Source: Chara braunii
Lineage: Eukaryota > Streptophyta > Charophyceae > Charales > Characeae
Direction: 5' to 3'
DNA length: 60,726 nucleotides
Assembly (NCBI GenBank): GCA_003427395.1
Contig: BFEA01000778.1
Location: 331,839 to 392,564, forward strand
A program made the position numbers and the translations under genes. Positions 1 through 12,010 of this stretch are shown here, one piece after another. Position 1 is the stretch's first letter, and each line of letters begins with the position of its first letter. Below the pieces are notes generated by a model that did not search any database, had not been told where the DNA came from, and saw nothing but the letters and a program-made list of their open reading frames with translations.

Positions 1-300
1 TGTGGTGACTGGTCCCGCTTGCTGCAGTAAACTTGATTGGCTGATCAGCAAGTGACAGTGTGGTGACTGGTCCCGCTTGCTGCAGTAAACTTAATTAGCT
101 GATCAACAAGTGACAGATGATGACTGGTCCCGCTTGCAGTGGTGAACTTGATTGCCTGATCAGCGAATGCAGTAAAATATCCGGTCCCCCTTGCAGCGGT
201 AAAGTTGATTGGCAATTCAATGATTTGCTGGAAATGATTCACCGGAAATTGTCCCTGCTAGCAGCAATTCGCCTGATTGGCTGTTCACCATGAATATTAA
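1..300. repeat. 58-bp tandem repeat, about five units
   Basis: Five consecutive units of about 58 bp share the core ggtcccgcttgc...gattggctgatcagc. Units 1 and 2 (1-58, 59-116) are nearly identical, and later units diverge progressively. The reading frame stays open on the minus strand only because the unit is short, so I do not call a protein. The array starts before the window edge. Confidence 0.85.
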
Positions 301-1110
301 TAAAAAAAAAAATAATGATAGTGACGAGCACCCACCGTCTTCTCGACTTCTCTTCCCTCACACGTACTATCCTCGGCACTCTCTCCACAACTCTTCCACT
401 CTATCTTCCTTTCTCTCTCTCTCACTGCCTCTCCCACTTGCTTGTTAACTCTCTTCTCTCTCACTCTCTTCACTCTCTCTTTTCTCTGACTCCCGTTGCC
501 TCACGGTCGTCCCCCCCCTTTTTCTCTCACTCACACACTCACACGAATACTCACCATAGGTGCCCCCTCAGTGTTGATCGATGCAGGCAAAGAGTTCTCT
601 CATCGGCCTTGACCGCCTCAAGAGTAGTCACGGGATGCCATAGTTCAGCTCGCTCTGTCACTGCACACACCTCGCCACCTCCTTCCCTTCCTTCAATCGG
701 ATCATGTGCTAGCGCGCTGCGCTCGCCTGGTACGCAGTCCCTTCCCCCTGTCAACAACCCGTTCCCCTACACCCCTCGCACGGGCGGAGTAACCGCCGGA
801 GCGCCGATTCTGCCCGTGCTTGCTGACGCGGGTACACCTTGCTCGCTCTTCCTTTTCTCCCCTGGTTTCTCAGCCGCCCCAGCTATATCCACGTAGAGTC
901 CGCCTCGTAGGCTCAACACCACTGGTTCTATTCGAGGCAAAACGGTGACTGAGTCTTTAGGCCCCGACTAGGCAAAGAAAAAAAAAAAACAGGCCCGGGG
1001 CAGTGGACCCAGTACTTCGTCTGTGGTGGTGACAAGGGCCCTTAGACCAGGGGTCATTTCGTGATAGGGCCAACACCAGTTAGTCCTATCTGAAGGCTCG
1101 ATAGCCGCTG
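301..1110. other. No gene seen; CT-rich low-complexity DNA
   Basis: The stretch begins with a short A-run and continues as CT-rich sequence (roughly 330-560) and then mixed sequence. A 193-codon plus-strand frame at 315-896 is open, but its product is Ser/Leu/Pro/His-rich as expected from CT-rich DNA, and no domain is visible. I see no promoter, RNA gene or element end here. Confidence 0.6.
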
Positions 1111-1930
1111 CAAGCCAGAAACAACACAGCAGCGTGCATCATGTCATTCCCGAACCAGGGAATTACCAGTCTGAACCGTGGCCGTCCGTACCATACCATC
1201 ACCGAACCTGAAAACAACACAGTGGCGTGCGCCATACCGTTCCCGAACCAGGGAATTACCAGTCTAAGCTGTAGCAGGCTGTGTTGTCACCGTACAACAC
1301 ACTGTATCGTTACCGCACTAATGCACAGCCTGAAGTAATCGCTTGGAGATGTTGTAACCCATATCGTGCCAATGCCGATACAAGACCGTGCCTGAAAACG
1401 ATGCAGTGGCGTGTACCACGCCAATGCCGAACCAATACCGTTCCTGAAACATGTCGAACATGGCAAGACGCAGCGGCGCGGCAATAGTACCAATCCTGAA
1501 GTAAACCGCCGCAATGGTCCCGGACATGAAAATGAGTCACTACAGAGGTTCCGAACTTGAAATAAATCTCCGTGAGGGCCCCGAACCTGAAACGAAACAC
1601 CGCGAAGCCACAAAACCTGACCGGACCCGAAATCTAGTACCGGGCTGCTGCGCCACGCGGATGCCGAACCCGTACAACCATGCCATGATAATTTCGTACC
1701 TATCCCAAACCTGATATAGAATGCCGCAACGTTTCCGGGCCTGAAAACAAACTGCCGCCAGGGTTCCAAACCTGGAATAACTGTCGTAGCGGCCCCGGTC
1801 CTGAGAATAAATCACCGCAGCTGTCCCAAGCCTGAAAATAAGTCACCGTAGTGAAACAACTGTCACCGGGCCCATACCGAACCTGAAGCGCGTTGGAAAC
1901 CGTAGGACGTAACCATGTCGTAACAACCCC
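1110..1930. repeat. Degenerate minisatellite with a 'gaacctgaaa' core
   Basis: Repeated phrases such as cccgaaccagggaattaccagt (1,149 and 1,242 areas) and cccgaacctgaaa...accgc recur at roughly 45-100 bp intervals across the block. Units are strongly diverged. Short frames on both strands are by-products of the repetition. From 1,930 to about 2,750 I see AT-rich to mixed sequence with no supported feature. Confidence 0.6.
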
Positions 1931-2759
1931 CGTATCCGTACCAAACCAAACACCATACTGTCGACCCAAGGTAGCACCACCCCATGCTGTCCATGCGACT
2001 CCCGTTCTCAGAACATCCCAACTGCGGTAATGTTAGTAATCAAGCAAACCAGGGAAAGCGACGCAGGGAACCTCGACCATGGGCAGTAGTGAAAACTTGT
2101 CTAAAATCCGGGGAAAATGATCAATCCGGGGCCAAAGCTGATGGCAGGTAATCAAGGCGAAATTAGGCCAATCTCCCAATAGTCATGGGTTTCCGTCCCA
2201 TTCATCGTTTTTAATCATTCTTCCCTTTCCTTTATTCTGTTGTCGGAAATAGTAAATTAACCGTAAGTTCCATAAAATTTAATTCTGAGAAAGTTTAAAT
2301 AAATGGCCGAATTCCTTTTGTTTCTTTTCTCTTTTATCATTTTTAATATTTTTCTATGTTTTTAATTTAATTGTCGGGAAAATAAAATAACAAGGGTATT
2401 CCCCCTAGAATTAAATGCCGTGAAAAATAAAGAAATTAAGGTATATTATGTTTTCCCTTCTCCCCTACTGGTCTTAATCCCTCTTCCCATCTTTAATTAC
2501 GGTACTAAAATAGACAAAAAATTGAGGCCCGATTTCGCCCCGGTCGTATGCTGCAAAAACGTTGCGGCGAGGTCAACTTCCTTGTTGCCTCTCCGCGGCA
2601 GGCCAATCCGGGTCTAACCCTCTGAACGGTCGGAAATGTCAGTCCCTAGACATGCCGAGTGTCGCCACCCATCTCCCCATCTTTGAGGGTTACTCATAAG
2701 GCTCAATGCGCCCAAAATCAGGAGTGCCCTGAGTTCCCCTAATTTTTGCTGCCTGGTCA

Positions 2760-3405
2760 TACGAGACTACCATCAAAACACGGATTTGTCCCTGAGCCTA
2801 AGTCCCAAAACTGCAGATCTCAGGCGGCGCACTGCTTGTGGCCGCCTGACAACGTGTCCCAGGAAGGAAATGGTGGTGAGAAAGAACTGGCATTTCTCAA
2901 GTGCCACCTTGAAATCGGCATCCCTCAATGCATGCAGCGTCCATTCCATGTGTTGCACATGCCCCTCGTAAAACTCGAATACACCAGAATATCATCCATG
3001 TACACAATCACACAATAGTTGATGATACTCTGGGCCAGACGTGTCTTCCGCACAAAGTTCTGAAAAGCCATGTTCATGGCTCGCTGAAAGGTTGCGGGAG
3101 CATTGCAGATGCCCATTAGACATCGAATCCATGACCAAGTACCTTCGAACAACACAAACGCCGTTTTCGGACGATCCTCCTCTCGAACAAGAAGGTGATG
3201 AAACCCATGATGAACATCAAACTTACTGAAAAATCGAGCACTCCGAATCGCATCCAACAACTCATCAATCCGGGAAGGGGGTACACATTTTTGATCGTGC
3301 TATCGTTCAGCTTTCGATAATCGATACGTATGCGAATCCCTCTGATCTTTTTGGGCACGATTACCACTAATGGTGTTTTCGTTATAAGTGAAATTGTTTT
3401 CATGT
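2760..3405 (-). pseudogene. Ty3/gypsy reverse transcriptase fragment
   Basis: Read on the minus strand, this gives Ty3/gypsy RT motifs in the expected order: an IDYRKLN...YPLP block (about 3,350-3,270), FSKFDVHHGFHHLL, then NAPATFQRAMN, then the catalytic YMDD box (codons at 2,991-3,002), followed by an FKVALEKCQF...FLGHVV block. At least two frameshifts are needed to read it: near the YPLP motif, and just after the YMDD box between the DILVYS and EWTLHALRDADF segments. This enzyme normally copies retrotransposon RNA into DNA in cytoplasmic particles. No RNase H, integrase or LTR adjoins it, so it is a truncated, inactive remnant. The family call is firm and the exact limits are approximate. 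Confidence 0.85.
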
Positions 3406-3459
3406 TCGCTTTTTTTTTTAACTGTAAAATGGCAGCATGAAATGAGGAAATTATAGACG

Positions 3460-3550
3460 AAATAACGACAAAGCAAAATAACGACAAAGCAAAATAATAA
3501 CAAATTGAAATAACGACAAAGCAAAATAAGGACGAAACAATATTCATAGC
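3460..3550. repeat. Short tandem repeat, unit acgacaaagcaaaata
   Basis: Four to five imperfect copies of an approximately 16-bp unit lie immediately beyond the 5' side of the RT fragment. The stretch to 3,730 is AT-rich and shows nothing else. Confidence 0.7.
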
Positions 3551-3731
3551 AATGCAAAGTTGAAGGAACGACAAAACAATGAGGAAAAATTAATGTGACA
3601 GTCATGCTCCCGTGTTGCCTGTGCTCAAAATATAATACAATGTCAAGTTTTTACCTCGAATGTTTACACTAAGTAAACATGTCAATCTCATCAACAAAAT
3701 ATTAACTACGAACTGTAGCTTCAGTCGCACC

Positions 3732-4534
3732 TCATTGACTTTCGTATCTAACCATGGACAAAATGTCAAATGCTATTCTAAGCCTCATATCAGAAATGTT
3801 GGTTTGTGAGAAAGCAAATGGAGGGAAGTGACCTCTTGCAAGCAAAGATGCAAAACCTAACATAAAAACACCACAACTACAAGGATCCTCTTGAGCAGGA
3901 ATCTCATCCACTAATGTATCAAAGGAGGATGTAGGCTCGTCCACATAATATCTTTGGCGAAGATTGTGCCGATGAAACTCCGCTTCGAAAAAATCTTCCA
4001 AACGTTCAAGGACCGAAACATAGTCAGCACGAGGGAGAGAGTCCATGAGGTGGAATTTACAGTTAGGACCATCTATGCTGACATAAGCTAACGCCCAGTA
4101 ATTTCCAAAATGAAGAGGGATAATCACTAAGTCATAATTAAAAAGATTTGTGTCCTTCACCCATTTCATCCCTTCGGAATATACGGTTTCAAACCTCGAA
4201 GGACCTGACAATCGAGTGAAAAAAAAGGAATTGAAAATGTCCACAAAAGGAACCCTATCTCTTGTCACTTTTGTACATGCCGAATCAACCTTGATGTGAT
4301 TATTGGTGATCTGGACGGCTAGCAGGTACAAATTGACGACTTCGTCATTTAGCCATCTCCCATCCTCGACGACGACCATGATGTCTTCCTTTCCCACCTT
4401 CCAACTCCCCTTGTAATCGACAATGCCGTATGCTTCATTGTCTTCGCTGCTGCCTGTAATCATGTCAAGATACTCATTTTCTTCTACGGTGAGGCGTTTT
4501 GTTGCTAAAGGAATCTGGAACAAAGGTTCATGCA
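3732..4534 (-). CDS. Terminal exon: Ulp1-type (C48) cysteine protease domain
   Basis: This exon encodes a C48-like peptidase, the fold that cleaves SUMO or related ubiquitin-like tags. Visible motifs in order are the WLND box (RWLNDEVVNLYL), the catalytic His in PLHFGNYWALAY, the Asp in HLMDSL, and the oxyanion Gln six residues before the nucleophile in QEDPCSCGVF (Cys codon at 3,873-3,875). Spacing fits the family, so the active site looks intact. The exon starts after a TATGCAG acceptor at 4,535-4,537. The annotated ATG upstream (4,583) lies in the inferred intron, so the domain is the C-terminus of a longer protein. It has no stop or frameshift, unlike everything upstream. A transposon-borne protease is the likeliest role, and the substrate is unknown. 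Confidence 0.8.
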
Positions 4535-4694
4535 CTGCATACAAACACACATATAAACAACAATGGAACGCGTAAGACTTCATACAAAAACGAACTTTTC
4601 GTTATGTGATGTACGACGTAGACCCGAGTTCATGTTTTTGGTTGTCTATCTGTTTCGCTATCAGAGCTGCCATCCACAATAGATAAACTGCAAC
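4535..4694 (-). other. Inferred intron (160 nt)
   Basis: A minus-strand donor GAAG|GTTGCA (exon ends at 4,695) and acceptor tgtatgCAG|TGCATG (exon resumes at 4,534) join the upstream exon to the Ulp1 exon in phase 1. The splice removes an in-frame TGA at 4,630. The donor is weaker than that of the neighbouring intron, so the exact site could be off by a few bases. Confidence 0.5.
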
Positions 4695-4916
4695 CTTCGC
4701 GATGCAATTTCTTCCCTTCCTTGAGGCTTATTCCAACAGCTTTAAACATCCTTAGGGCAGCTGGCTTCATAGATGGAAATGTCATGGGTGCAATTCTCTC
4801 TTTTTTTGGCAATAACGGCAAAGTCGATAAGGCTTGCAAGCCACGACGAATAATATTCTTCTCACTCTGCCTTTGCGAATGTACGTGCGTCGTTTTCCAC
4901 AGTTCTTTTCGTCGCC
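4695..4916 (-). CDS. Internal exon, basic linker upstream of the Ulp1 domain
   Basis: This exon of about 74 codons is rich in Lys and Arg, with PKKERIAP and LKEGKKLHRE stretches. It sits between two phase-1 introns and connects the Ser/Gly-rich region to the Ulp1 exon. No domain is recognised. The basic stretch could serve as a nuclear localisation signal, which would suit a protein acting on chromatin, but that is inference. Confidence 0.55.
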
Positions 4917-5153
4917 CTGTATGTTCAGCAATATAAAACGACAATGATTGACAAGACAAAACATTATGAGTTTAAGTTCAATTTTTCACATAATTGCAAA
5001 TAAGAGATACACAATATTCTACTTCATTTCTTCTCATGACCGAGTGCACGGTTGCAAAGTTAGGCAAAAAATTAGTTCCTATGAGATGAGTGCATGTACC
5101 CCCTAATCCGCATACAGTATTAGATATTCCCTTAGAGATAAGTACGTGCTCAC
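4917..5153 (-). other. Intron (237 nt) with consensus splice sites
   Basis: The minus-strand donor is CGAG|GTGAGC (exon ends at 5,154). The acceptor is preceded by a branch-like TTGCTGAAC and ends ACATACAG|GG (exon resumes at 4,916). Both flanking exons keep the same frame when joined in phase 1. This is the best single piece of evidence that the unit is, or was, a spliced nuclear gene. Confidence 0.7.
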
Positions 5154-7480
5154 CTCGGTGGCTCACTAACACTTTGTCTTCAACACGATCTTGTATCGCA
5201 CCATGCGATGGTGTAAAAGGAGATTCATCGATAGATATCACGAGCTTAGCAGACTGTTGTGCTTCTGATTTTGCAACCGTAAGTTCAGGCTATACAAGCG
5301 TATGTTGCTCCCGTGTACTTAGTACTATATGTCCTTCATCCTCTTCGATGGCCTGTACATTGGCAGTTTCGTTTGCACCTGCAGTCGTGCTTTCATTCTT
5401 CATGTCCAGAGAGACCTCATGTTCATCTTTCTCAGCTGGCATATCCAATGACATCTCTAATTCTGCAAGTGCACAAGTATTATCCACTTGCGCAGTAACA
5501 GTCTTACTCACCAACACAGTGGTCACCCAAACTTGGTCATCCGGAAGGACGTCCTCGACACATTTCGGCAGTTCTCCATGACTTACGCCCTTGACGCTTT
5601 CACCGCCGCTTCCTCCCAAATCCTGGCCACTTGCATCGCCTCTCGATCCCCTGCCATGTGCACTGCTGCTTGGTCCTAATCCCATAGGTGAACCCGATCC
5701 CCTGCAATGTGCACCGTTGCTTGGTCCTAATCCCAGAGGCGAACCCGATCCCTTGTCATGTCTACCGTCGCTTGGTCCTGATACTTTTCCCTCTGTTGCT
5801 TGACGCCCTTGACACATTTCGTGTTTTTGCAGTTCACCATGACTTATTGGCTTTCCACTTGCACCGACGCTCGGTCCCAGGCCCTTGCCATGTTCACCAC
5901 CACTTGATCTTGTTCCCTTGCCAAGCGCACCGCCGCCTGATCCTGATCCCTTGCCACTCTCATCGCCGCTCGCTCCTTTCCTTTCCCCAACTTGGTCTTC
6001 AAGTTCCTCTTCGATACGCCAATTATATCCAAAAGTTGGACTTGTTTCTCGATCATAGAACTCTTCCAGATACTCAAGCCATCGAGATGTTTTGAACTCC
6101 TCAAAGATTTCTTCTGTCCTTGCATTCAGTCTTGATTGAGAAACCTTCGGATTAAGTCGCAGTACTCGCTTGCCAATCTTATTTTTGGCGTATGCGACAA
6201 ACTTGGATCGTGACATGCGTCTGTGGAGGCAAAATTGTCACTCCTCTTCTTCTTTTATAGCCATTACCCAGTTCCCTCTCGCCAATGCAGGTTGTAAGTG
6301 GTGGGGGTGCCATATAATGTGATGACCCCATACGTTGTCAGGCATCACCGTATAATCGTCCTGGCACACAATAGGTCCAGGAAGCCGTGCAATGTCCGGA
6401 GGGATGATGTCTTCAATCTCGTACTCCAAAGGCTCAGACGGAGGTGGTTGAGGAGTTTGAGAGCGTAGCAATTCCAAAACAGTAGCCGGGCTATGTGCAA
6501 GTGCTCACATACTCGCTATAACCTCTGGGGAGAAAATTGCCTGCAGCCTCGGATCATCCCGAACTGCGCCGGAAGATAGCATTGATGTGTTGCCCGCCAT
6601 GTAACTGGTCCGTTGAAACTGGTCCGTTGTAACTGCCATACTTGAAGCCCCCCCAGAACCGGACGATGTGCCCAGTGCACCCATGTTCTACGAAGCCGAG
6701 CTACAAGCTTTTTGCCTCTCATCTGCCAAAGCCGCTTGCGAAGTACCATCTTCACTTTCTTCCTCTGAGTCCTCGGCATCGAAGTCTTCCCCAAAACAAG
6801 TTGCATAAGCTGCGATTGTAAACGCCCTGATTTATTCGTCGAAGTACATCATCTCTAAACGGTGTAGAAATGCAACTTCCGTCTCTGCCGGTGCCTTATG
6901 ATACCCCCTCAGAAGTGATTCCATTTTTCGTCTTCTGACGACATATGTACGTTCCCCTCTGTTTTCTGGCTTAGTCTCGAAAAGGAACTCCCAAATGTTG
7001 ACGATGTTTTTGCCGACTTTGTAGACGAGATCACGCTTTTCATCATGTCGAGGAGGCGGCTTAACAAATTTGGCGAGGTAAAGTCCACTCTTGATCATCT
7101 TGGTGACGAATTGAATGAGAAACTCGAACTTCATACCCTCCCCTTCCAGAACAATGCAATAACGGTGACTCTTTAACAACTCCCAAATCAACGCCGCATG
7201 ACCTTTTCCCAGGAAAACAACCGCCTCATCCGCAGGACAAAAATGCTCCAATGTCTCCACCATCGCATTTGGCTCTCTTTCCATACCTTCGTACACCAAT
7301 TTCTCCCTTCGCTCCATACCTACCATTTTCAACTTCGTGGGCGTGAAGTTCTTCTCCACGACATCAGCCAACATCTTTGGCCTTCTCTCTGCGCACAAGT
7401 GCTGATAAGTCACCCGCTTGCTCGCCAGATGATCAATCTGCAGCTGGAGTGCTTGTTGGGATGTCTTCAAGCAAGGGAAT
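5154..7480 (-). pseudogene. Methyltransferase motif-I-like segment, acidic and Ser/Gly-rich linker
   Basis: One minus-strand frame is open except for five single stops (6,832, 6,688, 6,505, 6,238, 5,290). Its N-terminal part reads EPNAMVETLEHFCPADEAVV, then FLGKGHAALIWELL...YCIVLEGEG. This matches the layout of the AdoMet-binding motif I of beta-class N6/N4 DNA methylases (kP..l...f...gd.VlDpF.GsGtt..aa..lgR..iGiE), with the glycine pattern weakened. An acidic segment (EDFDAEDSEEESED), a Pro-rich segment, a basic patch (RSKFVAYAKNKIGKR) and a Gly/Ser repeat region (about 5,950-5,600) follow. The basic patch may bind DNA. The methylase assignment is by motif order only. As written, the region cannot be translated through. 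Confidence 0.45.
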
Positions 7481-10400
7481 AGTGTTGCGGTGATAATCCC
7501 CATCGTTGGAGTACATGATGACAGTCATTCTGTTTGTGTCCTCCAAAGGCAAGTTCGCAACCTTATATAAATGCTTCGCCTTCGTTTGTAGTTGACGAGT
7601 TCACTTTAGAATAGACAAGTGAATGTCAATCTCCCAACTTGTAATTCGCTTGAAAAATGTATACTTGCAAGACCGCGGAACGAAGCACAATAATGTCCAA
7701 TAATCACCAGCTTGTTTTTCCATGAACTTCCGCAGACCATCAAAGACTTTTTCAGTCCACACCCCTATCTGGGTTGGGTGACATAAATCCAGCACGGCTG
7801 TGTGGCAACTCAGATGTTTGACGACTCTATATATTTCCTTAGAATCCATCTCGTCTGAAATATCGCTTGGCTCCCGTTGGAATGGGACGAAAACAGAGTT
7901 CACGTTCTGTCTTTTGAAATGTATATATTGCATCGAGCCCGACATTCTTATGCTTTCCGAACCCCTGGTTTCTAATATGCGCAGCAGCTTGTTGACAAAC
8001 TGCACGAACTCTTCGGGGCACTTCGCAGCAAGTGACGCTGATTTCTTGAAGCCCTCTTCTACTTTTTCCTCCTCTCCTCCAAGTGTAGCCGGGAACATTC
8101 GCACCCAACTCATCTCTTTGAAATGGCGACGCTGGTCTATCCACCTCTCGGACGTCAATCCTTCATCAGAGTACTTATCAAACAAATCGGAAAGGTTGTT
8201 GAAGAATGGTTCCGTCCACTCTGACGACTTCCTGTGAGGGTCAGAAATGAAGACGAAGTAGTGAAACATCCTCAACATTGTTCTTTCAATCTTCACCATT
8301 TCCACATATGTTTTCGTTGAATGTTTCCCAGCACGTTCAGCAGCTCCACTTCGCTTAGGAGTCAGTATCACACTGCCTGTGAGAATGTCTCGCAACAGTT
8401 GCAGCCGCTCACGCCTCCCAAGCGCTGAAAAAGGCTTCCACGCTCTGATATCTAGATCGTGCACATCCACGAGGTAACCAGGTCCTTTGGTACCCTGAAC
8501 CCAGTGAACCGGATACCTAACTCAACCTTTCAACTCAAATCCGGGTCCAGCCCTCGGTGCCTTCCCTGATTCACCTTGTTTGGTAGCGGGCTTCACAGCA
8601 TCTCTCCCCGACAATTGTCCAACTTCCCAAGCGGCGTACACTTGTTTCACATTTTCGAAAACGTCATCTGTCACCCTTGCCAACAACATGTAGGGCCCGA
8701 GGGCGTCAGACCACTGGCCGCTCCACTGAGTAGTAAGGGACATATCAATCAAATTACGAATCCCGGTCAAACGAAGAGTCTCTCCCACAAACTTTCTATG
8801 CTCTGCATTTTTCACTTCTGTCGTTGAGCCGCCTTTAGCTTCAGGACAGTTCGACTCGTGCCACAACTTTCGTATGTTCTGGACGACCACGTTCTGGTGC
8901 GGTGGGGTATTCCATTTGTCCTTGGAGTTCTGGAAAGTGCTCAGCGTGCCGTAATTGTCCATGCTCTTATCCGGATAATAAACAGGCCTCGCAGTCCAGC
9001 GATCCAATCGGAGCTCTTGTGAGATGTCAGGGCGTTCAACAAAACACCTTTTTGCCGCCGCCACGTTATGCTGACTGTTGAGAGGGTATTAGTAGTACTT
9101 GTTCACAGATTCGAGATCGAAATCATCGGGCAGCACCCTCCTTGCTCTCACAATCCTCCCTGAAGCGTCAGTGTGCAATGTATCACGGAGGGCAACCAAC
9201 AAAACGACAGGCTTCTCATACAACGTACAGACATTCACACCAGCAGCTCCAGTCATTCTCTCTCTCATAGCAGCCTCACCCGATGCAGTCATTGCGTCAT
9301 AAATGTCGTCAACCGTCTGCTACACAAGATAGCGTTGATTGTATCTGAATTCCCCGTCCGGGATATCTAGAATTCTGTCGAACTGGACAGAAATGAATTC
9401 CATGTCTGGACATTGGTTCCCATGCTCGTCCAACTCAAGGAAAAAACCTTTGCTAAGAACACCAGAAGAAGTCACTGATGGCACATTTCGCAAACCTGGC
9501 GGCCTAGTACCTGTCTTGCCTTTGGCCTCTTCATCCGATTGTGGTTGTTCCGCTGGAAAAACAAAAGTCTTTTCCATAACACCACCTTTTGCCTTTCTTT
9601 TCTCTGGTTGCTGCTTTTTCTTCGCGGCTGCCTCAGTCTCCCGCGTTCGCTGGACCGCCTCATCCACGGGCATTATTTTCAATCATCTTTTTTCACCCGC
9701 TTCTTGCCTACTCCGTTTATTATCCATAAGACTTTTCCTCTCCCGCCTGTGCTTCCTCTTTCGCTCAGCGAGCCCTGCAGCATCTGTATGCCCAGCCACA
9801 GCCACTGTCGCGTGCACATCCCCCTCATATAATTCGTAGTTGCTCCCATATCCTCCTGCCGGACCAACCTCCCCACCCGATGTGCTCACAGTGTGTTCAC
9901 TGTCTTCATCCTGTCCAACCACTTTACTTGTCTCTCCTGGATGCCTTGTCATCCCGCCGACACCCGCAGCATACTGTTCCTGTCCTCCTGCTCGTTCCGA
10001 ATATTCCTCGTTGTTCTCTTCATCCTCATCTTCAAAATACTCATGGACTTCCTCTACGCGGCCCGGCACAGTGTAGTCATAGCGCTGCTGGCCCACCAAG
10101 GGGAGATGTCCCTTGGTGGCCACATCATAGCGCGATCGGCTGCCCAAGGCAACGGGTGTTTTGGTCGTCGTTGGCCTGGTCTTCATAGGGGCTGACGGTT
10201 CGACCAGTCCGCGGCACGGACCCTTCTCTCCTATCTGCCCAACTTTCGGACCAGGCGGCGTATCGTGGATCGTGATCGAAGGCCCTGTCTCCACAGTTCT
10301 CGAAAGCACACGTTTAGGCTCTGATATGCGGTCCGCTGGATGCACAACCGGCTCTCTGCCCGCGATCACATTACTGTCGAAAAAACCGACGACGTCAACG

Positions 10401-10605
10401 AGGTTAGGCAACTTCACTTCCAATGTCTCTGGTGGGTTGAACACATCAACCAGCAACTTTCCAAACCCCGCGTGTTTGGCCCATCGAAGAGCGACGTGTT
10501 TAATGTTTGGTATTCTTTCCCCTCTTCCATTCAGGACCATCGTCAACTCGAAAGCTGCAAACGGCACATTTTGCTCAGTCCACCTCACCAGGCCGCCAAC
10601 TGACA
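7480..10605 (-). pseudogene. Methyltransferase-like catalytic half and upstream uncharacterised region
   Basis: A single minus-strand frame carries coherent coding sequence interrupted only by lone stops at 9,683, 9,320, 9,089, 8,522 and 7,601. In each case the sense sequence continues directly on both sides. A frameshift near 7,480 leads into the next segment. Near the end, VLDLCHPTQIGVW is followed by a helix (TEKVFDGLRKF) and a strand (YWTLLCFVP), the arrangement around motif IV (DPPY/SPPY) of N6/N4 DNA methylases. The catalytic tetrapeptide is absent (DLCHP), so this would be a pseudo-enzyme. The 10,600-8,500 part is not recognised. It contains a Lys/Arg-rich stretch (KKKQQPEKRKAKGG) that could be a nuclear signal. 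Confidence 0.45.
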
Positions 10606-11111
10606 CAATATTTTCTTTGATGACCACGTATAGAACAAGGCCACTCGATGGTTGTCCGGTCTCCCCACCCAGTCCAGAATCCAGAACTTGTCCTTGTGGT
10701 CAATCACGGGGACATCGTCTCGCCGACCCGCGGCAGTCGTTTCACTAGACGGTTTACGTTCGCCAGACGGTTTACGTTCTCCAGACGGTTTGTGTCCGGG
10801 CATAACCTCCATTGCAGATCTCCCCTGCTGTGGACCAGGCACACGTTCCTGACCCGCAGGCCCGCCAGTCATCAACATAGCCTTATCCGGTCCAGAGCCC
10901 CGAACACGAGTCGACGGAGTGCCCATGGAAGGTGCACCCCTCGAAACCGGGGTGCGTTGCTGCTTAGACCCCGGTGCCTCCAGACTCCCAACCCCAGCGG
11001 CCGGCGTCCCCTTCGATTTTTTCGGAGATTGTTCCATGCTCCCTGAATTCTTACTTGCTCATCGTTTACTTGCCTTCCCCTCTCCTTCCATGTTTTGTAG
11101 CGCTGCCTAAT
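10606..11111 (-). pseudogene. N-terminal Pro/Gly/Ser-rich exon of the same unit
   Basis: The ATG at 11,035-11,037 opens a frame with low-complexity basic sequence containing a short triplicated motif GERKPS (10,800-10,740). A one-base shift near 10,610 connects it to the next segment. Upstream, a strong acceptor (TTGCTTTCAG|ATTAGG, CAG at 11,112-11,114) starts an alternative reading in another frame (RQRYKTWKERGRQ). The exon may therefore begin at 11,111 and include a second frameshift. The tandem array at 11.2-12.0 kb would then lie in an intron. Confidence 0.4.
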
Positions 11112-11219
11112 CTGAAAGCAACACAGCACATCACCGCAAAGCAAAAAATCAGAAGGTCGCACAACGTTGGCATGGCACGAGGAGCAGAAAAGTTCCAGAT
11201 AGTGATAAGGCAGCATCTC

Positions 11220-12010
11220 CTTCGTGACGAGGCATCCGCGATCGTGTTCAACTCGATCGTGATCGTGCCCGTGGTCAACACGATCTCATTCGGCATGAGA
11301 GTGACAGGCCAGCTCGATCGTGTTCGACTCGATCGCGAGTCCAGGCTCATCATGTTCGACTCGATCATGTCGGACTCGATTATGACAGACTCGATCGCGT
11401 TCGACTCGATCTTGTTCGACTCGATTGTGCTCGACTCGATCGTGTTCGACTCGATCGTGTTCGACTCGATCATGATCAACTCGATCGCGTTCCACTCGAT
11501 CGTGTTCGACTCCATCGTTTTCGAGTCGATCGTGAGTCCAGGCGATCGTGTTCGACTCGATCGAGTTCGACACGATCGTGCTCGACTCGATCGTGCTCGA
11601 CTCGATCGAGTCGAACACGATCGAGTCGAATGCGATCGAGTCGATCATAATCGAGTCGGACACGATCGAGTCGAACACGATAAGCCACGATGGAGGTCGA
11701 TTCGTGTTGGATCCGATCGTGTTGGATCGTGTTGGACACGATCGTGAGTACAGGCGATCGTGAGTACAGACGATCGTGAGTCCACATCGAGTCGATCATA
11801 ATCGAGTCGGACACGATCGTGAGTCCAGGGGATCGTGAGCACAGACGATCGTGAGTCCAGACGATCGTGTTGGATCCGATCGTGAGCCCAGGCGATCGTG
11901 TTCGACTCGATCGTGTTCGACTCGATCGTGTTCGACTCAATCGTGTTCGACTCAATCGAGATAGACTCGATGGAGGTCGACTCGATCGAGTTCGACTCAA
12001 ACGTGGGGGG
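11220..12010. repeat. CGA-rich palindromic minisatellite array 1
   Basis: Dozens of imperfect copies of a 15-16 bp unit, gttcgactcgatcgt, occur in direct orientation and also as its reverse complement (acgatcgagtcgaac). Switch points lie around 11,605 and 11,695. Many units contain cgatcg or tcgactcga palindromes, so single strands can fold back. Open frames on both strands are artefacts of a repeat nearly free of stops. Confidence 0.9.

Noticed and set aside
315-896. 193-codon open frame on the plus strand
   Set aside because: Composition follows the CT-rich DNA. No domain, start context or splice signal.
6516-6806. Basic 96-codon minus-strand frame
   Set aside because: It is a shadow of the acidic Ser/Glu-rich reading in the neighbouring frame, which is continuous with flanking coding sequence.
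5290-9685. Stop codons reassigned to sense, as in some green algae (TAG/TAA to Gln)
   Set aside because: TGA stops occur in the same frame as often as TAG/TAA, and the intact genes in the window end normally. Mutational decay explains all three.
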